Shown here one piece after another: positions 19,057 to 28,928 of a DNA stretch of 64,000 nucleotides. The DNA is taken from assembly GCA_903772945.1 (NCBI GenBank), contig CAICTM010000254.1, positions 1 to 64,000 on the forward strand, written 5' to 3'. The DNA comes from Seminavis robusta (Eukaryota > Bacillariophyta > Bacillariophyceae > Naviculales > Naviculaceae). The translations under genes were made by a program, and so were the position numbers. The notes beneath the pieces were generated by a model. That model worked only from the letters and a program-made list of their open reading frames with translations. It was not told the DNA's origin and did no database searches. Position 1 is the stretch's first letter, and each line of letters starts with the position of its first letter.

Positions 19057-20616
19057 ATGAATCAATCAATGGGCATCAACAATACTGCAGATATACATGG
19101 AGATATCCAAGGCAGCATCGTTGCTGTCACCACGATTGCCGTCCTGGTCTTTGCCGTGATCCTTCAACTCTACACCCGTTTCAAGCCGCATGCTGTAGAC
19201 AAGTCCTTACCAGGTCCCAAAAGGCACCCACTGATTGGAATCCTAAAATTCATGCTGGAGTACGGTGATCGCATGTACATGGCGGATCTCGAGTTTTGTG
19301 CCAAGTACCAGTCTACATGGGGTGGCCCAGTACCCAAGCTTGGTGCCATGAGTGGGTCCTACTTTGTCATCTCGGATGAAAAGAACATGGAACATGTGCT
19401 TGGCAGCAATTTTGATAACTATGAAAAAAGTGATCTCGTGCAAAGTGTGTTCTCGGAACTTTTGGGAAACGGAATCTTTGTGGTGGATGGACCAACATGG
19501 TATCACCATCGAAAGATTGCCTCCCGCATGTTCTCTACAAATCTAGTACGAGAGGGTTCCAAAGTCACTTTGAAGAAAGTGCAAGAGCTGTCAGCTCTCC
19601 TCAATGCTGCCTCAAGCACTGGAAAGGAAATTGACATTCAAGATTTCTTTTTTCGCATGACCTTTGATATCACATGTGTCGTGTCATTTGGGGTAGAATA
19701 TGGAAGCCTCCAGAGTGAAACACAACATCCTTTTGCCCTAGCATTTGATGAAATGCAAGAACTCATGGTTGAGCGATTGGGAGATCCTTTGTTTGAGCTG
19801 AAACGGTTCTTCAATGTTGGCCCAAGAGAAAAAAGGATCCGTGAGCTCAAGGTCATTCTTGATGAGAATGCCAAGGAAATCATTCAGGGGCGAAGACGAA
19901 CAGCCAAGGACGGGACACTTGGCCCGGACATTCTCAGTCGATTCATGGATTATGCCACCAATCAGAATGACCCCATTTCAGATGAAGAGCTAAGGGATAT
20001 CATTTTGAATTTCTTGGTGGCTGGCCGTGACACCACTGCTGTGGCTCTCTCCTGGGCACTCTTTGAGCTCTGCAAGCATCCTGAAATAGTGGCGAACATG
20101 CTGGAAGAGGCAAATGAAATCTGTGGCAGGATCGATGGCGACAACGATGGAGATTACTCATTTGACACAATTCAAAAGCTGAAATACATTGATGCTGTTG
20201 TCATGGAGGTTCTTCGGCTTCATCCCTCTGTTCCCAAGCAATCCAAGTATGCTGTCGATGATGACATCCTACCTGATGGAACCTTTATCCCCAATGGAGC
20301 CATGGTGTCATATACAGCACTAGCTATGGGAAGGAGCATTCGTGCTTGGGGTAGTGATGCTGGCGAGTTCAAGCCGACAAGGTTTTTCCAACAAAGGGAG
20401 CCCTCAGTGTTTAGAAACATTGTCTTCAATGCAGGAAAGAGGATGTGTCTTGGAAAACCTATGGCTATCAACACACTCAAGTTGGCACTGGCTTATCTGG
20501 TCCAAAGATTTGAATTTAAAGATATTCAAGGACATGATGGCACCCTTATACCCTTTCCATTAATCTCCAAGATGAAGGGTGGCTTCCCCATCCAAGTTGC
20601 AGGAAGGGAAACGTGA
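19057..20616 (+). CDS. Cytochrome P450, CYP86-clan type (copy 2)
   Basis: The intronless 519-aa protein starts at ATG 19057; the open frame extends three codons further to a TTG. An N-terminal anchor (IVAVTTIAVLVFAVIL) precedes the hinge LPGPKRHPLIG. The I-helix reads VAGRDTTAVALSW, the ExxR motif EVLRLHPSVP, and the haem loop FNAGKRMCLGK. It is clearly paralogous to the P450s at 12833-14392 and 22159-23691 over its whole length (shared blocks such as GNGIF, RKIASRMFSTNL, DPISDEELRD). Expected to be an ER-bound monooxygenase acting on fatty acids or other lipids; the substrate is not deducible. Confidence 0.92.
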   Translation: MNQSMGINNTADIHGDIQGSIVAVTTIAVLVFAVILQLYTRFKPHAVDKSLPGPKRHPLIGILKFMLEYGDRMYMADLEFCAKYQSTWGGPVPKLGAMSGSYFVISDEKNMEHVLGSNFDNYEKSDLVQSVFSELLGNGIFVVDGPTWYHHRKIASRMFSTNLVREGSKVTLKKVQELSALLNAASSTGKEIDIQDFFFRMTFDITCVVSFGVEYGSLQSETQHPFALAFDEMQELMVERLGDPLFELKRFFNVGPREKRIRELKVILDENAKEIIQGRRRTAKDGTLGPDILSRFMDYATNQNDPISDEELRDIILNFLVAGRDTTAVALSWALFELCKHPEIVANMLEEANEICGRIDGDNDGDYSFDTIQKLKYIDAVVMEVLRLHPSVPKQSKYAVDDDILPDGTFIPNGAMVSYTALAMGRSIRAWGSDAGEFKPTRFFQQREPSVFRNIVFNAGKRMCLGKPMAINTLKLALAYLVQRFEFKDIQGHDGTLIPFPLISKMKGGFPIQVAGRET

Positions 20617-22158
20617 GCAAACACACGTTGATAGTAGGCCTTGCAGAGCAGAGCGGCTGATGTTGCGATCACGTATTCACAACCCCTTGCTCCGCAACAG
20701 TGATCGGTTGCTCTTTGGTTGTTCCTCCGAGTTATCAAACTCAAATCGGCTTCCGTAGAAATCTACCTATGCTCTAGCTAGTCTACCTCTAGAGACCCCC
20801 GTGTGAGTTTTTTTTAAAAAGACAATATGACATTGTGGTCTTCGCGGGCAAGCCACTGACCCCGAAGGATGAGGGTATTCCAGCTGCTGCACGCGCACCG
20901 GGCTTCGACCAATAATCCCAACAAACTCTTCACCTCCTCGAGGGCACCAGCACCTACGTACCGCCGACCGCCGAGGAGGAGGATGGTTGGACTCGACTCG
21001 AGCGCAACTACTTTTAGGTAGCAATCTCAAGGCTCGTCGTTTCAAAGCATTAGACATTCATGTTGGCCCCCCGAAACTACGATGACGTCCGTACTTGGAA
21101 AGGAGCGGCCGTGAAAGTCATGCTGGCTGGCTGCTGCTGTCCTGTTGGACTGAAGTCAAACATGTAATCCGGGATGCTCACCATCAACATACAGTGACTT
21201 TACCTCGGCAGTCTTGCTGCCAGAGCCCTCAACCCCTTTAATTGTTTTTCCTGCTATGGTGGTCCCTGCAGGTATAAGGGTAGGGTTAGAATACAAGTAA
21301 GTCAGCAAAAACTAAATAAGTATCCTAGGATGGTGCTTTTACACCAGCTAAAGCTATTTACATGCATTCTAGTAGGGGGATCTGCTTCTACCAGGAAAAA
21401 CTCTAAAGCCAGCGAAAGCTATATAACTAGTATTCTAGCTAGCTAGGGTATCTGAATGGGAATCTGCTTCTAGCTAGGGGGAATCTGCTTCCAGCTAGCT
21501 AAGCGCAAGTTAAGCACTAGCTAAGCACTAGAGGTATCTGCTTCTAGCTAGCTACCTAACTACCTAATAGGGGTATCTGCTTCTACACTGAAACCTTTCT
21601 GCCGAGGTTACACAGCTCCGCTGGCTTAATTTCGAGCTTCTCAGTTGAATCATACCGGTACGCAAATCGGTTCCTTGCGACGTGGATGGTTTCTTGCCCC
21701 CATGCTATAGTACCGTACAGTACTAATGAAAGCTAGCTAGCTACTACTAGTAGCTAGAGAGATGACCTTTTTCAGTCCGCCCTGCAGTTTTGCTTCATTA
21801 AGTGCGTTAGGGTTCAGGTTCGTTGCAAAACAGGAAAACAAACGAAAATTATGGTGAAAGGTGCATGCAACCCGACTTCGATCGTCACGGTCCCAAAAGC
21901 AACAAACAAGGTTTCTACAGAGCATGTAGAGACGATCCTATCCGGTGTCAATGTAAATTTATCCAGCATTGCTACCGATAGCAAGTTGGAGCAAAGATCC
22001 TTCCTTGGATGAGGACAACCTCACAATTCAGATCTCTCCTCGACGCCACAACGCCCCAACAACAACACTTTCTCGTTTCGCAATATTTGTGCCATCGAAG
22101 CATGACCAATACCAGTACCGGAACTTCTCAAATGTTTTTGAGTTTCCTCACATCCCAA
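20617..22158. other. Intergenic, repeat-bearing
   Basis: About 1.5 kb between P450 copies 2 and 3. No gene recognised. Holds the tandem-like repeat at 21340-21590 and a run of GCTAGC/CTACTAGTAG palindromes near 21730-21760. The end of this stretch (22009-22158) is open in the frame of P450 copy 3. Confidence 0.5.
21340..21590. repeat. Degenerate tandem repeat with GTATCTGCTTCTAGCTAGC core
   Basis: The phrase (G)GTATCTGCTTCTAGCTAG or a close variant (ATCTGCTTCTA, ATCTGCTTCCAGC) recurs about five times between 21376 and 21590. Two copies of an adjoining phrase, CCAGC(T/G)AAAGCTAT followed by ATTCTAG, start near 21344 and 21409. The unit is about 40-65 bp and degenerate. Confidence 0.75.
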
Positions 22159-23691
22159 ATGGGAACTAATGAGTATTCGACGGCAAGTCTCCTGACCGCT
22201 ACCACCATTGCTGCTGTCTTCGTTCACGCACTGCTTCGCATCTACAACCGTTTCAAGCCCTATGCTGTGGACAAATCCTTACCAGGTCCAGAAAGGCACC
22301 CCTTCCTTGGCATTCTAGTGACGCTCTTCTATCGAAACAGAGGAAGAATGCCGGAAGCACTGCACGAATTGAGTGAAAAGTACCAGTGCACATGGGGTGG
22401 TCCATTGCCCCGTATTGGTGCCATGGGCGGCTCCTACTTTTGCACCGTTGAAGCAAAGAACATTCAACATATTCTTAGTGGCAATTTTGACAACTATGAA
22501 AAAAGTGATCGCTTTCACAATCTATTTCGAGAACTTTTGGGAAACGGAATCTTTGGGGTTGACGGAGCAACTTGGTATCGCCATAGAAAGATTGCCTCCC
22601 ACATGTTCTCTACCAACCTACTACGTGAGGCTGCCAAGGTCACTTTGACAAATGTGCAAGAGCTTTCTACAATTCTTAAGGATACGCAGACCACTGGAAA
22701 GGAAGTGGATGTTCAAGATCTATTCTTTCGAATGACCTTTGATGTCACATCGGTTGTGGCATTCGGAACAGAATATGGAAGCTTGAAGAACGAAACACAA
22801 CATGCGTTTGCCCAAGCCTTTGATGAAATGCAGCTACTCTTGGTTCAGAGAGTGCCAGATCTTTTTTTTGAATTGAAGCGAGTCTTCAATATTGGCCAAC
22901 GAGAAAGGAGAATTCGTGAGCTCAAGGTCATCCTTGATGATAATGCAAAGGAAATCATCCAGGGACGGAGGCGCACAGCCAAGGATGGGAAGCTTGGTCC
23001 TGATCTTCTTAGTCGATTCATTGATTATGCCGACAAAAACAATGACCCGATTTCAGATGAGGAGCTGAGGGATGTCATTATGAATTTCATGGCTGCTGGT
23101 CGAGATACTACAGCTGTTGCTCTATCCTGGTCACTCTTTGAGCTCTGCAAGCACCCTGAAGTAGTGGAGAAGATGCTAGAAGAAGCAAATGAAGTCTGTG
23201 GCAGAGTAGATGATGGCAATGCTGGAGATTACTCATACGACAACATTGGAAAATTGAAATACATTGATGCTGTTGTCATGGAGGTCCTTCGATTGTATCC
23301 CTCTGTTCCTGTGACAGTGAAGTATGCTGTCAATGATGATGTCCTACCTGATGGTACCTTTATTCCAAAGGGAGCCATGGTGCCACTGTCACCACGAGCT
23401 GTCGGAAGGAGCCATCAGGTTTGGGGCAGTGATGCTAGCGAGTTCAAACCTACCCGGTTCTTGAACCAGAAGGAACCAACTGCATTCAAATACATAACCT
23501 TTAATGCAGGAAAGAGGTTGTGTCTTGGGAAACCCATGGCCTTGAACACCTTGAAGTTGACACTGGCCTATCTGATTCAAAGATTTGAATTCGAAGATAT
23601 CCAAGGACACGATGGAGTCCATGAGACCTTTACTATGATCAGGAAGATGAAGGGAGGCTTTCCCACGAAAGCCACATTGAGGCAATCGTAA
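22159..23691 (+). CDS. Cytochrome P450, CYP86-clan type (copy 3)
   Basis: The intronless protein has 510 aa from ATG 22159 (MGTNEYSTAS), chosen because it aligns with the starts of the two paralogues. ATGs at 22102 and 22009 are in frame and would add 19 or 50 residues. A membrane anchor (LLTATTIAAVFVHALL) precedes the hinge LPGPERHPFLG. The I-helix reads AAGRDTTAVALSW, the ExxR motif EVLRLYPSVP, and the haem loop FNAGKRLCLGK. It is the nearest tandem neighbour of copy 2 on the same strand, 1.5 kb downstream, so a local duplication is likely. If the 22009 start were used, the extra residues could act as a targeting leader. Confidence 0.9.
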   Translation: MGTNEYSTASLLTATTIAAVFVHALLRIYNRFKPYAVDKSLPGPERHPFLGILVTLFYRNRGRMPEALHELSEKYQCTWGGPLPRIGAMGGSYFCTVEAKNIQHILSGNFDNYEKSDRFHNLFRELLGNGIFGVDGATWYRHRKIASHMFSTNLLREAAKVTLTNVQELSTILKDTQTTGKEVDVQDLFFRMTFDVTSVVAFGTEYGSLKNETQHAFAQAFDEMQLLLVQRVPDLFFELKRVFNIGQRERRIRELKVILDDNAKEIIQGRRRTAKDGKLGPDLLSRFIDYADKNNDPISDEELRDVIMNFMAAGRDTTAVALSWSLFELCKHPEVVEKMLEEANEVCGRVDDGNAGDYSYDNIGKLKYIDAVVMEVLRLYPSVPVTVKYAVNDDVLPDGTFIPKGAMVPLSPRAVGRSHQVWGSDASEFKPTRFLNQKEPTAFKYITFNAGKRLCLGKPMALNTLKLTLAYLIQRFEFEDIQGHDGVHETFTMIRKMKGGFPTKATLRQS

Positions 23692-23986
23692 CTAGTAGGT
23701 GTGCCCAGCTAGCAGCTCGCCCCGCATACCTACAAGATAGATTTGCTTTTGCCGCCGATTGCCTAACTTCCACTCTACTAGCAGCTCTACTACTACTAGC
23801 TAGTATGCAAAAGCGGGTACCGTACAGTCACGTACATGTACTCTCAAAAAGGCAACCGGTTGGCGATAGTTAGTCGCGTTTACATAGCAAAAGTCGTTGA
23901 AACTCCAAAAGCGAAAGCTCCAGCCATTATTGCCCCAAAAAGGACATTGACGAACCGGCAATCATCCACCATGACGATCGGGCCGT

Positions 23987-24537
23987 TCAGCCTTGAGTGG
24001 CTCCGTTTTGATTGCCTGCCGGAACTAAATTCCCATTTGCATCCCGAATACAAATCACCTGCTGTGGTTGCTGCTGCTGTCCCTGTGCGAATTGTTGCTG
24101 TTGTGGCATCATTGCTTGTTGTTGCATCTGTGGGACAATGATCTGCTGTGGGCCGACTTGATTCGCATATTGTTGCTGCAGAAATGTCTGAGTAAATCCC
24201 ATTCCAACCATGGGCGGATTGAATCCCATCAAGGGATATTGCATCATGATGGGCATCTGTGGTTGGCATCATCGGCATCTGTTGTGGTTGCATCATCGGC
24301 ATCTGTTGTTGGACCGCCATCGCCATCTGTGGTTGCATCTGTGGGACCGCCATCATCTGTTTACTATCGAAACTTGCCTGATACTACTTCTGGAATCTCC
24401 GTCGCCGCTGTCTTGGCCTTCTTCTTCTTCTTTCCGCCGGCGGCAGTCTTGGTTTTGCGCTTTTTGGCAGCGGGTTTCTTGGCTCCCTCATCACTGTCGT
24501 CTTGAGCACTGATCGAATCATCTGTCCCACGCAACAT
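23987..24537 (-). CDS. Small Lys-rich then Met/Gln-rich protein, one inferred intron
   Basis: Exon 1 (24388-24537) starts at ATG 24537 and gives 50 aa with a basic nuclear-localisation-like stretch (KKPAAKKRKTK, then GGKKKKKAK). A phase-0 GT donor at 24387 and an AG acceptor before 24256 join it to exon 2 (23987-24256). Exon 2 gives 89 aa rich in Met, Gln and Pro (FNPPMVGMGFTQTFLQQQY, QQQAMMPQQQQ). Total about 139 aa. The intron contains four further CAG|ATG acceptor-like sites. Those lead into a second open frame that ends at 23880 with a hydrophobic tail (VLFGAIMAGAFAFGV), so alternative splicing or a different model is possible. Low-complexity Gln-rich nuclear proteins are often transcription cofactors, but no domain supports that here. 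Confidence 0.4.
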
Positions 24538-25049
24538 CTAAGAAGCGCATAATGGGGTAGCCCGAAAACAGTGAGGTCGGTTACAAATTTGGGAGGTCAG
24601 TCGATGGTGAGGTTACCAATTGATAAGATGGGTCTACTAGAAAATTGGGCCATCGTCTTGTAGATATTTCAGGGTACTACTAAGTAGTACCGTAAAGTCC
24701 AGCACAAAACATCCCAAATGCATTAGCGTTGAGGCTTTGTGCACCGGTTTTATCCGTGAATGGCATGCTCGCAAATGACAGATGCTTCGGATTGTTTGTT
24801 AAATATCTTCGGTCCCAGTTAAAATGCTTCCGAGCGTTTCCTGCGACACCCCAGTTGATTGAAACATTTCTGACGATTTCCAATGCGCGGAACCTTAAAA
24901 CCTCTATCCTCATTTTTCGGTTTCGCTTTCTCATTCATTTTTCTGCTTGGATACCTGCTACCTCTATTCTATTCCGGTTTATCTGCAAATAAATTAGATC
25001 TACTCAAGGTCAATTACTCAATCTACTCTATTACTTTATTATTATCAAG
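24538..25049. other. Intergenic between divergent genes, no gene seen
   Basis: About 510 bp; probably the promoter region of both neighbours. Nothing else recognised. Confidence 0.5.
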
Positions 25050-25583
25050 ATGTCGAATCTGTTGGACACAGTGGAAGGTTATATCTGGGGCAACTCTACC
25101 GATGCGGTTGTGAATGGCACCATGTACCCCGTGGAGACGTTGCCTCCCGCGACCTGCGACGAGAAGATGACGCAACCGGTGGAAGTGTACTGGACGTTGG
25201 TGGGTTCCATGTTGGTGCTCTTCCTCGCCACGTTTGTGTTACCGTTTATTTGCTTTTGCTGCAAGAATCATCCACGATGTTTGGCCCGTATCTTTTTCTT
25301 TTCCGGATTGATCAAACTGATCATTGGTTCGCTCTTGGCGAGTGTCCTCCTGCCACAATGTCCCATCGAATGCGGAGAATTTTTCTGTGGGGTGCACAAG
25401 TACAGTCCCGGACCTGTCTATGGAATCATATTCATCATTATCGGATTGCTCTGGTTGTGCCGGGGATGTGCCCTCAAGCGATCCGCCAAAAAACAAGAAT
25501 TGGAACGAGAGGCCGAACGAGCCACGGCAGGATTGGCGTTGGAACCATCGGTAGGAGGCAAGCGAGTGCCAGATATTGTTTAA
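25050..25583 (+). CDS. Small three-helix membrane protein
   Basis: The single exon encodes 177 aa from ATG 25050. There are three hydrophobic helices, near residues 46-70 (WTLVGSMLVLFLATFVLPF), 80-101 (IFFFSGLIKLIIGSLLASVLL) and 122-140 (VYGIIFIIIGLLWLCRGC). The second extramembrane segment has four Cys (LPQCPIECGEFFCG, plus CRGCAL after the third helix). The first 40 residues contain two N-glycosylation sequons (NST, NGT), suggesting they lie outside or in the ER lumen. The charged C-terminal tail (KKQELEREAERA) would be cytoplasmic. I do not recognise the family. Confidence 0.7.
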   Translation: MSNLLDTVEGYIWGNSTDAVVNGTMYPVETLPPATCDEKMTQPVEVYWTLVGSMLVLFLATFVLPFICFCCKNHPRCLARIFFFSGLIKLIIGSLLASVLLPQCPIECGEFFCGVHKYSPGPVYGIIFIIIGLLWLCRGCALKRSAKKQELEREAERATAGLALEPSVGGKRVPDIV

Positions 25584-26306
25584 TTAAAAACAAGACAAAC
25601 CCAAAGAGAGAGAGACTCAAGAAGGTCAAAGCAGACAAAGAAACAATTTTATCTTCAATCCATCCATGTACCCCTCCAGACCAACAAGGAACAAGAGGAA
25701 CTGAAACCAAAAGAGACACGGTCAAAGCTTCTGAATGTAGAATCTATATAATTTGACAATAACCAGAAAAAAGAACAAAGAACAAAACCTTGCGACAATC
25801 GTGGAGGTTTGCCTTTCAACAATTGTCTCTTACCTGATCACAACAGCCATTGTAGCCAAGGAACTGATCGCAAAAAAAATTGTAGACAAGGAAATTTCCT
25901 GGGTCTGTTACGACACAAGGCTTCCGTGGTTAAGGGTTGATGGAAGCAAGTTGTTCTTAGATTATGGTATACCGAGGTGATGGATCGTTTTGTTTGGGAA
26001 GGGCTGCCGGGAACCATCACAATGCTCAACTACAACAAAATCTATAACGGATATGGCCCCAGTGGACGGATCATGGCTGTGGCGCAGCCGAAGCTTTGGG
26101 GAACCGAAACATGTAGAGAATCACCTCCACTCCACTCCTCTATGCACATTCTTGTTCAGATATATGTACATGAAAAATCCATTCTATATATCAATTTATC
26201 CTAACGTATCACTACGATAAGTGGTTGCAAATGTACAGTCTGCTTTGCCTTGCGTTGCTTTCTTTGGACGTTGTTAGATTTCCAACTCCGGACCAGGCTA
26301 GATTAG
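25584..26306. other. Intergenic between convergent genes, no gene seen
   Basis: About 720 bp between two 3' ends; nothing recognised. Confidence 0.5.
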
Positions 26307-28928
26307 CTAGCAGGAACAATCACAACGACAGGATGCTGGCGGATGCTGTTTCCGACAATCCGGTGACTCGAAAAAGCTAGAACGAGTCCAGCAAACGGAG
26401 GAGGAGGTGGCATCGTTGCCATCCCCCCCTTCCAGAGCAGGATTGCCCGTGACATTGAATGCTTTGAAGTAGGAAACATTCGCTGGACTTTCTTCTTGTG
26501 CTGCTGCATCGACCAAGTCCAAGATCTCGTTAGGGATACCTGTCAGGAGGTTGTCTTGCAGCAAAAGATGTGTCAGGTTCACAATGGCACCAATCTCGGA
26601 CGGGATCTCGCCAGATATCATATTTCCAGCCAACTCCAACACTTGCAAACTCCTGGGCCACGGGTGGCTCGACAGCGTTCCGGTCAGGGCATTCGAATTC
26701 ATGGCAAGGTCCAGCAGAGATTCCAATTGTCCAATCTCGGATGGGATCTGTAAAATAGACGGAATGCAGGTTTGTATGTGTGAGCCAGAGGCATGACCTG
26801 ATCATGGAAGGGTGGACAATTTTCATCATGGTTGTGAGTGACTTACCGTGCCAGACAACTGGTTCTGTTTCAAGTGAACTCGCTGTAACGATTGCATCAT
26901 CCCAATCTCGGTGGGTAAACTTCCACTCAGGAAGTTGTTTTGGGCATACAACAGTGTCATCTTGTCCCAATTGCTCACTGACGGAAGTGTTCCCGTGAAG
27001 CGGTTCTGGTCGAGAATGATGATTTCCAATTCACTCAGTTGCCCGAGTTCTGACGGAACAGGGCCGTTCATGTCATTGCCAAAGACGGAAAAGTAAGTGA
27101 GCTTGTCACTCAACAGACCAATCTCGGTTGGCAGTGTCCCCGTGAAACCGGCTGCCGCAGCTGTGATTCCCTCCAACTGCCTCAGAGTGCCAATGGACGT
27201 GGACAGTGTGCCCGTGAGCAGTGGATTTCGAAAGACACTGATGCTGCGCAAATCGCTCAACCAGTAGACTTGTTCGGGCAGTGTCCCTTGGAGGTTGTTA
27301 TCCCAAAGCCAAATGTGCTTGTAGACACGGTCGTCGTCGTCGTCATCACAAGGACTGCCACTGCTGTACGTAAGAGCGGGAAAATTGGGCACGGAAAACG
27401 CAAAGTCTGGTTCTGACCACCAATCGCATTCGTGTAGGTCGTAGGAGAGCCAGTCGGTGTTGAACTTCCAGCTGTGTCCGTTGGTCGCAAAGTAGAGTGA
27501 TGCCAGAGCAAACCGTTGTCTCGTCCGCCATGATGGGTATTCGATGGCGCTGGGATCTTGCAAGGTCCAATCAAATGCCATAGCTTGAGGTGAAGAGGAG
27601 TTTTTCAGGTTGGTCAGTAGTAGTAGTTGGGATGATGAGGCTTCTTGCTGGTTCTGATCCAGAGAGGGAGCATCTTCCAGCAATGCGTCCAGGACATGAC
27701 TCTCTAAGAAAGAAGATGGAGCGGAGGAGGGAGTCATGGAGGAGGGGTTTCTGCTGTCGAAGGGAACGTCGTGGGGCTCGCCCTCTTCAGTAGCCATGGT
27801 GACGTTGCTGCTGCCCTGATTGGTACTGCCATCGTCTCGATTGGACAATAGGGCTGCCAACAGAATGACGCCAATGGCAATCACCAAGGCAACCAACACC
27901 AAGCTTGTCACGGCCCGTGAAAACTTGCGAGTGCTTTGTGTCCGAGCCTTTGCTTGCTTGCGGGAGACCGGTTGTGCCTGCTGTAGGTTTGGTTGGGTGC
28001 CTTCTTCCACCATGATTGCCACCACATCGTCCTCGTCAATCGAATCCGCCGTCGAGGAGGTACTGGACAAGCGGCCTGTGGACCCGGTACGAGTGTGAAT
28101 CGAAGGTGGCTCCGCAATGGTCGTGGGTGCATCTGGCGGAGTGGGGCCTTCGTTGCCGTCCGCAGTGGCGTTTGTAGCCTCCTCAGGACCCGCAAGACCC
28201 CCTGAAGCTGTTGCGTTAGTACTTTGCAATTCATTCAGAATGTCTGCCACGGAAATGTCATCATCTGAAGTTCCCAGTTCCATGGAAGGAGCCATGGCAT
28301 AAGCGCCGGGGATGGAGGCATCTGCTGCCGTCCCCACACTAATGGTGGCGTCAAGGTGAACAGGTTCCATCGTGATACTCAGTCTCTCTTTTGCTGTCAG
28401 GGAGGTTGTCCTCGGTCGGAGTACGGAACTGGGCGTACCAGTACGAAGTGGTACCGGTACCGGAGCAAACCCCTCCTGAGCACCATTGTCTGGCTTGTAC
28501 ATGTAGGGACCGTCCATTATTGGGGTATCACGAGGTACCATGGCTACCTCGCTGTCATCCACCCCATTGGCCACCGCTACCGCTGCTGCCTGCGCCCGCA
28601 ACGCATTATCATTGGCATTCGGCTGAGCCCTGGCCTTGGCATCCTTATTAGGATCAGTAGAAGCACTACATGTACCTCCAGGGGTATCTTGGCTGGGTTT
28701 TGCATGCTGAGCATCATAGCCAGGCTTTCTCTCGTGAGACGACGCTGAAGCCTGGACAGGTCGTCCATGGGTAGCATAGTGCTTTTCTATGGCATCCAAG
28801 ATGGCATTTTCGTCCTCATATTCTTCCATCTCCCCTTGCTTGCCATTATCAACGCTCTCATTCACGGCGTCAGCTGACCGCTTGGTTTCATCATCGTCAC
28901 TCTTCTTTTGGTTCTTGGGAGAGTCCAT
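26307..28928 (-). CDS. Leucine-rich-repeat receptor-like membrane protein
   Basis: Exons are 26846-28928 and 26307-26747, joined by a 98-bp GT-AG intron in phase 0 that falls inside an LRR. The product has about 840 aa. Residues 1-335 are an acidic, Ser/Thr/Pro-rich disordered cytoplasmic part with no kinase domain. One membrane helix lies at about 339-362 (TSLVLVALVIAIGVILLAALL). The outer part begins with an LRR N-terminal cap (RFALASLYFATNG, SWKFNTDWL, CDWW). About eight plant-type LRRs follow (LPTEIG..L, GTIPSEIGQL, NMISGEIPSEIG). The C-terminus is Cys-rich (CRCDCSC). This inverted layout, with a long N-terminal cytosolic part and C-terminal extracellular LRRs, is common in raphid pennate diatoms. 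The ligand and signalling output are unknown. Confidence 0.88.

Noticed and set aside
22009-22158. N-terminal extension of P450 copy 3 as the true start
   Set aside because: Possible, but the paralogues begin at the equivalent of ATG 22159 and the extra 50 residues have no counterpart in them.
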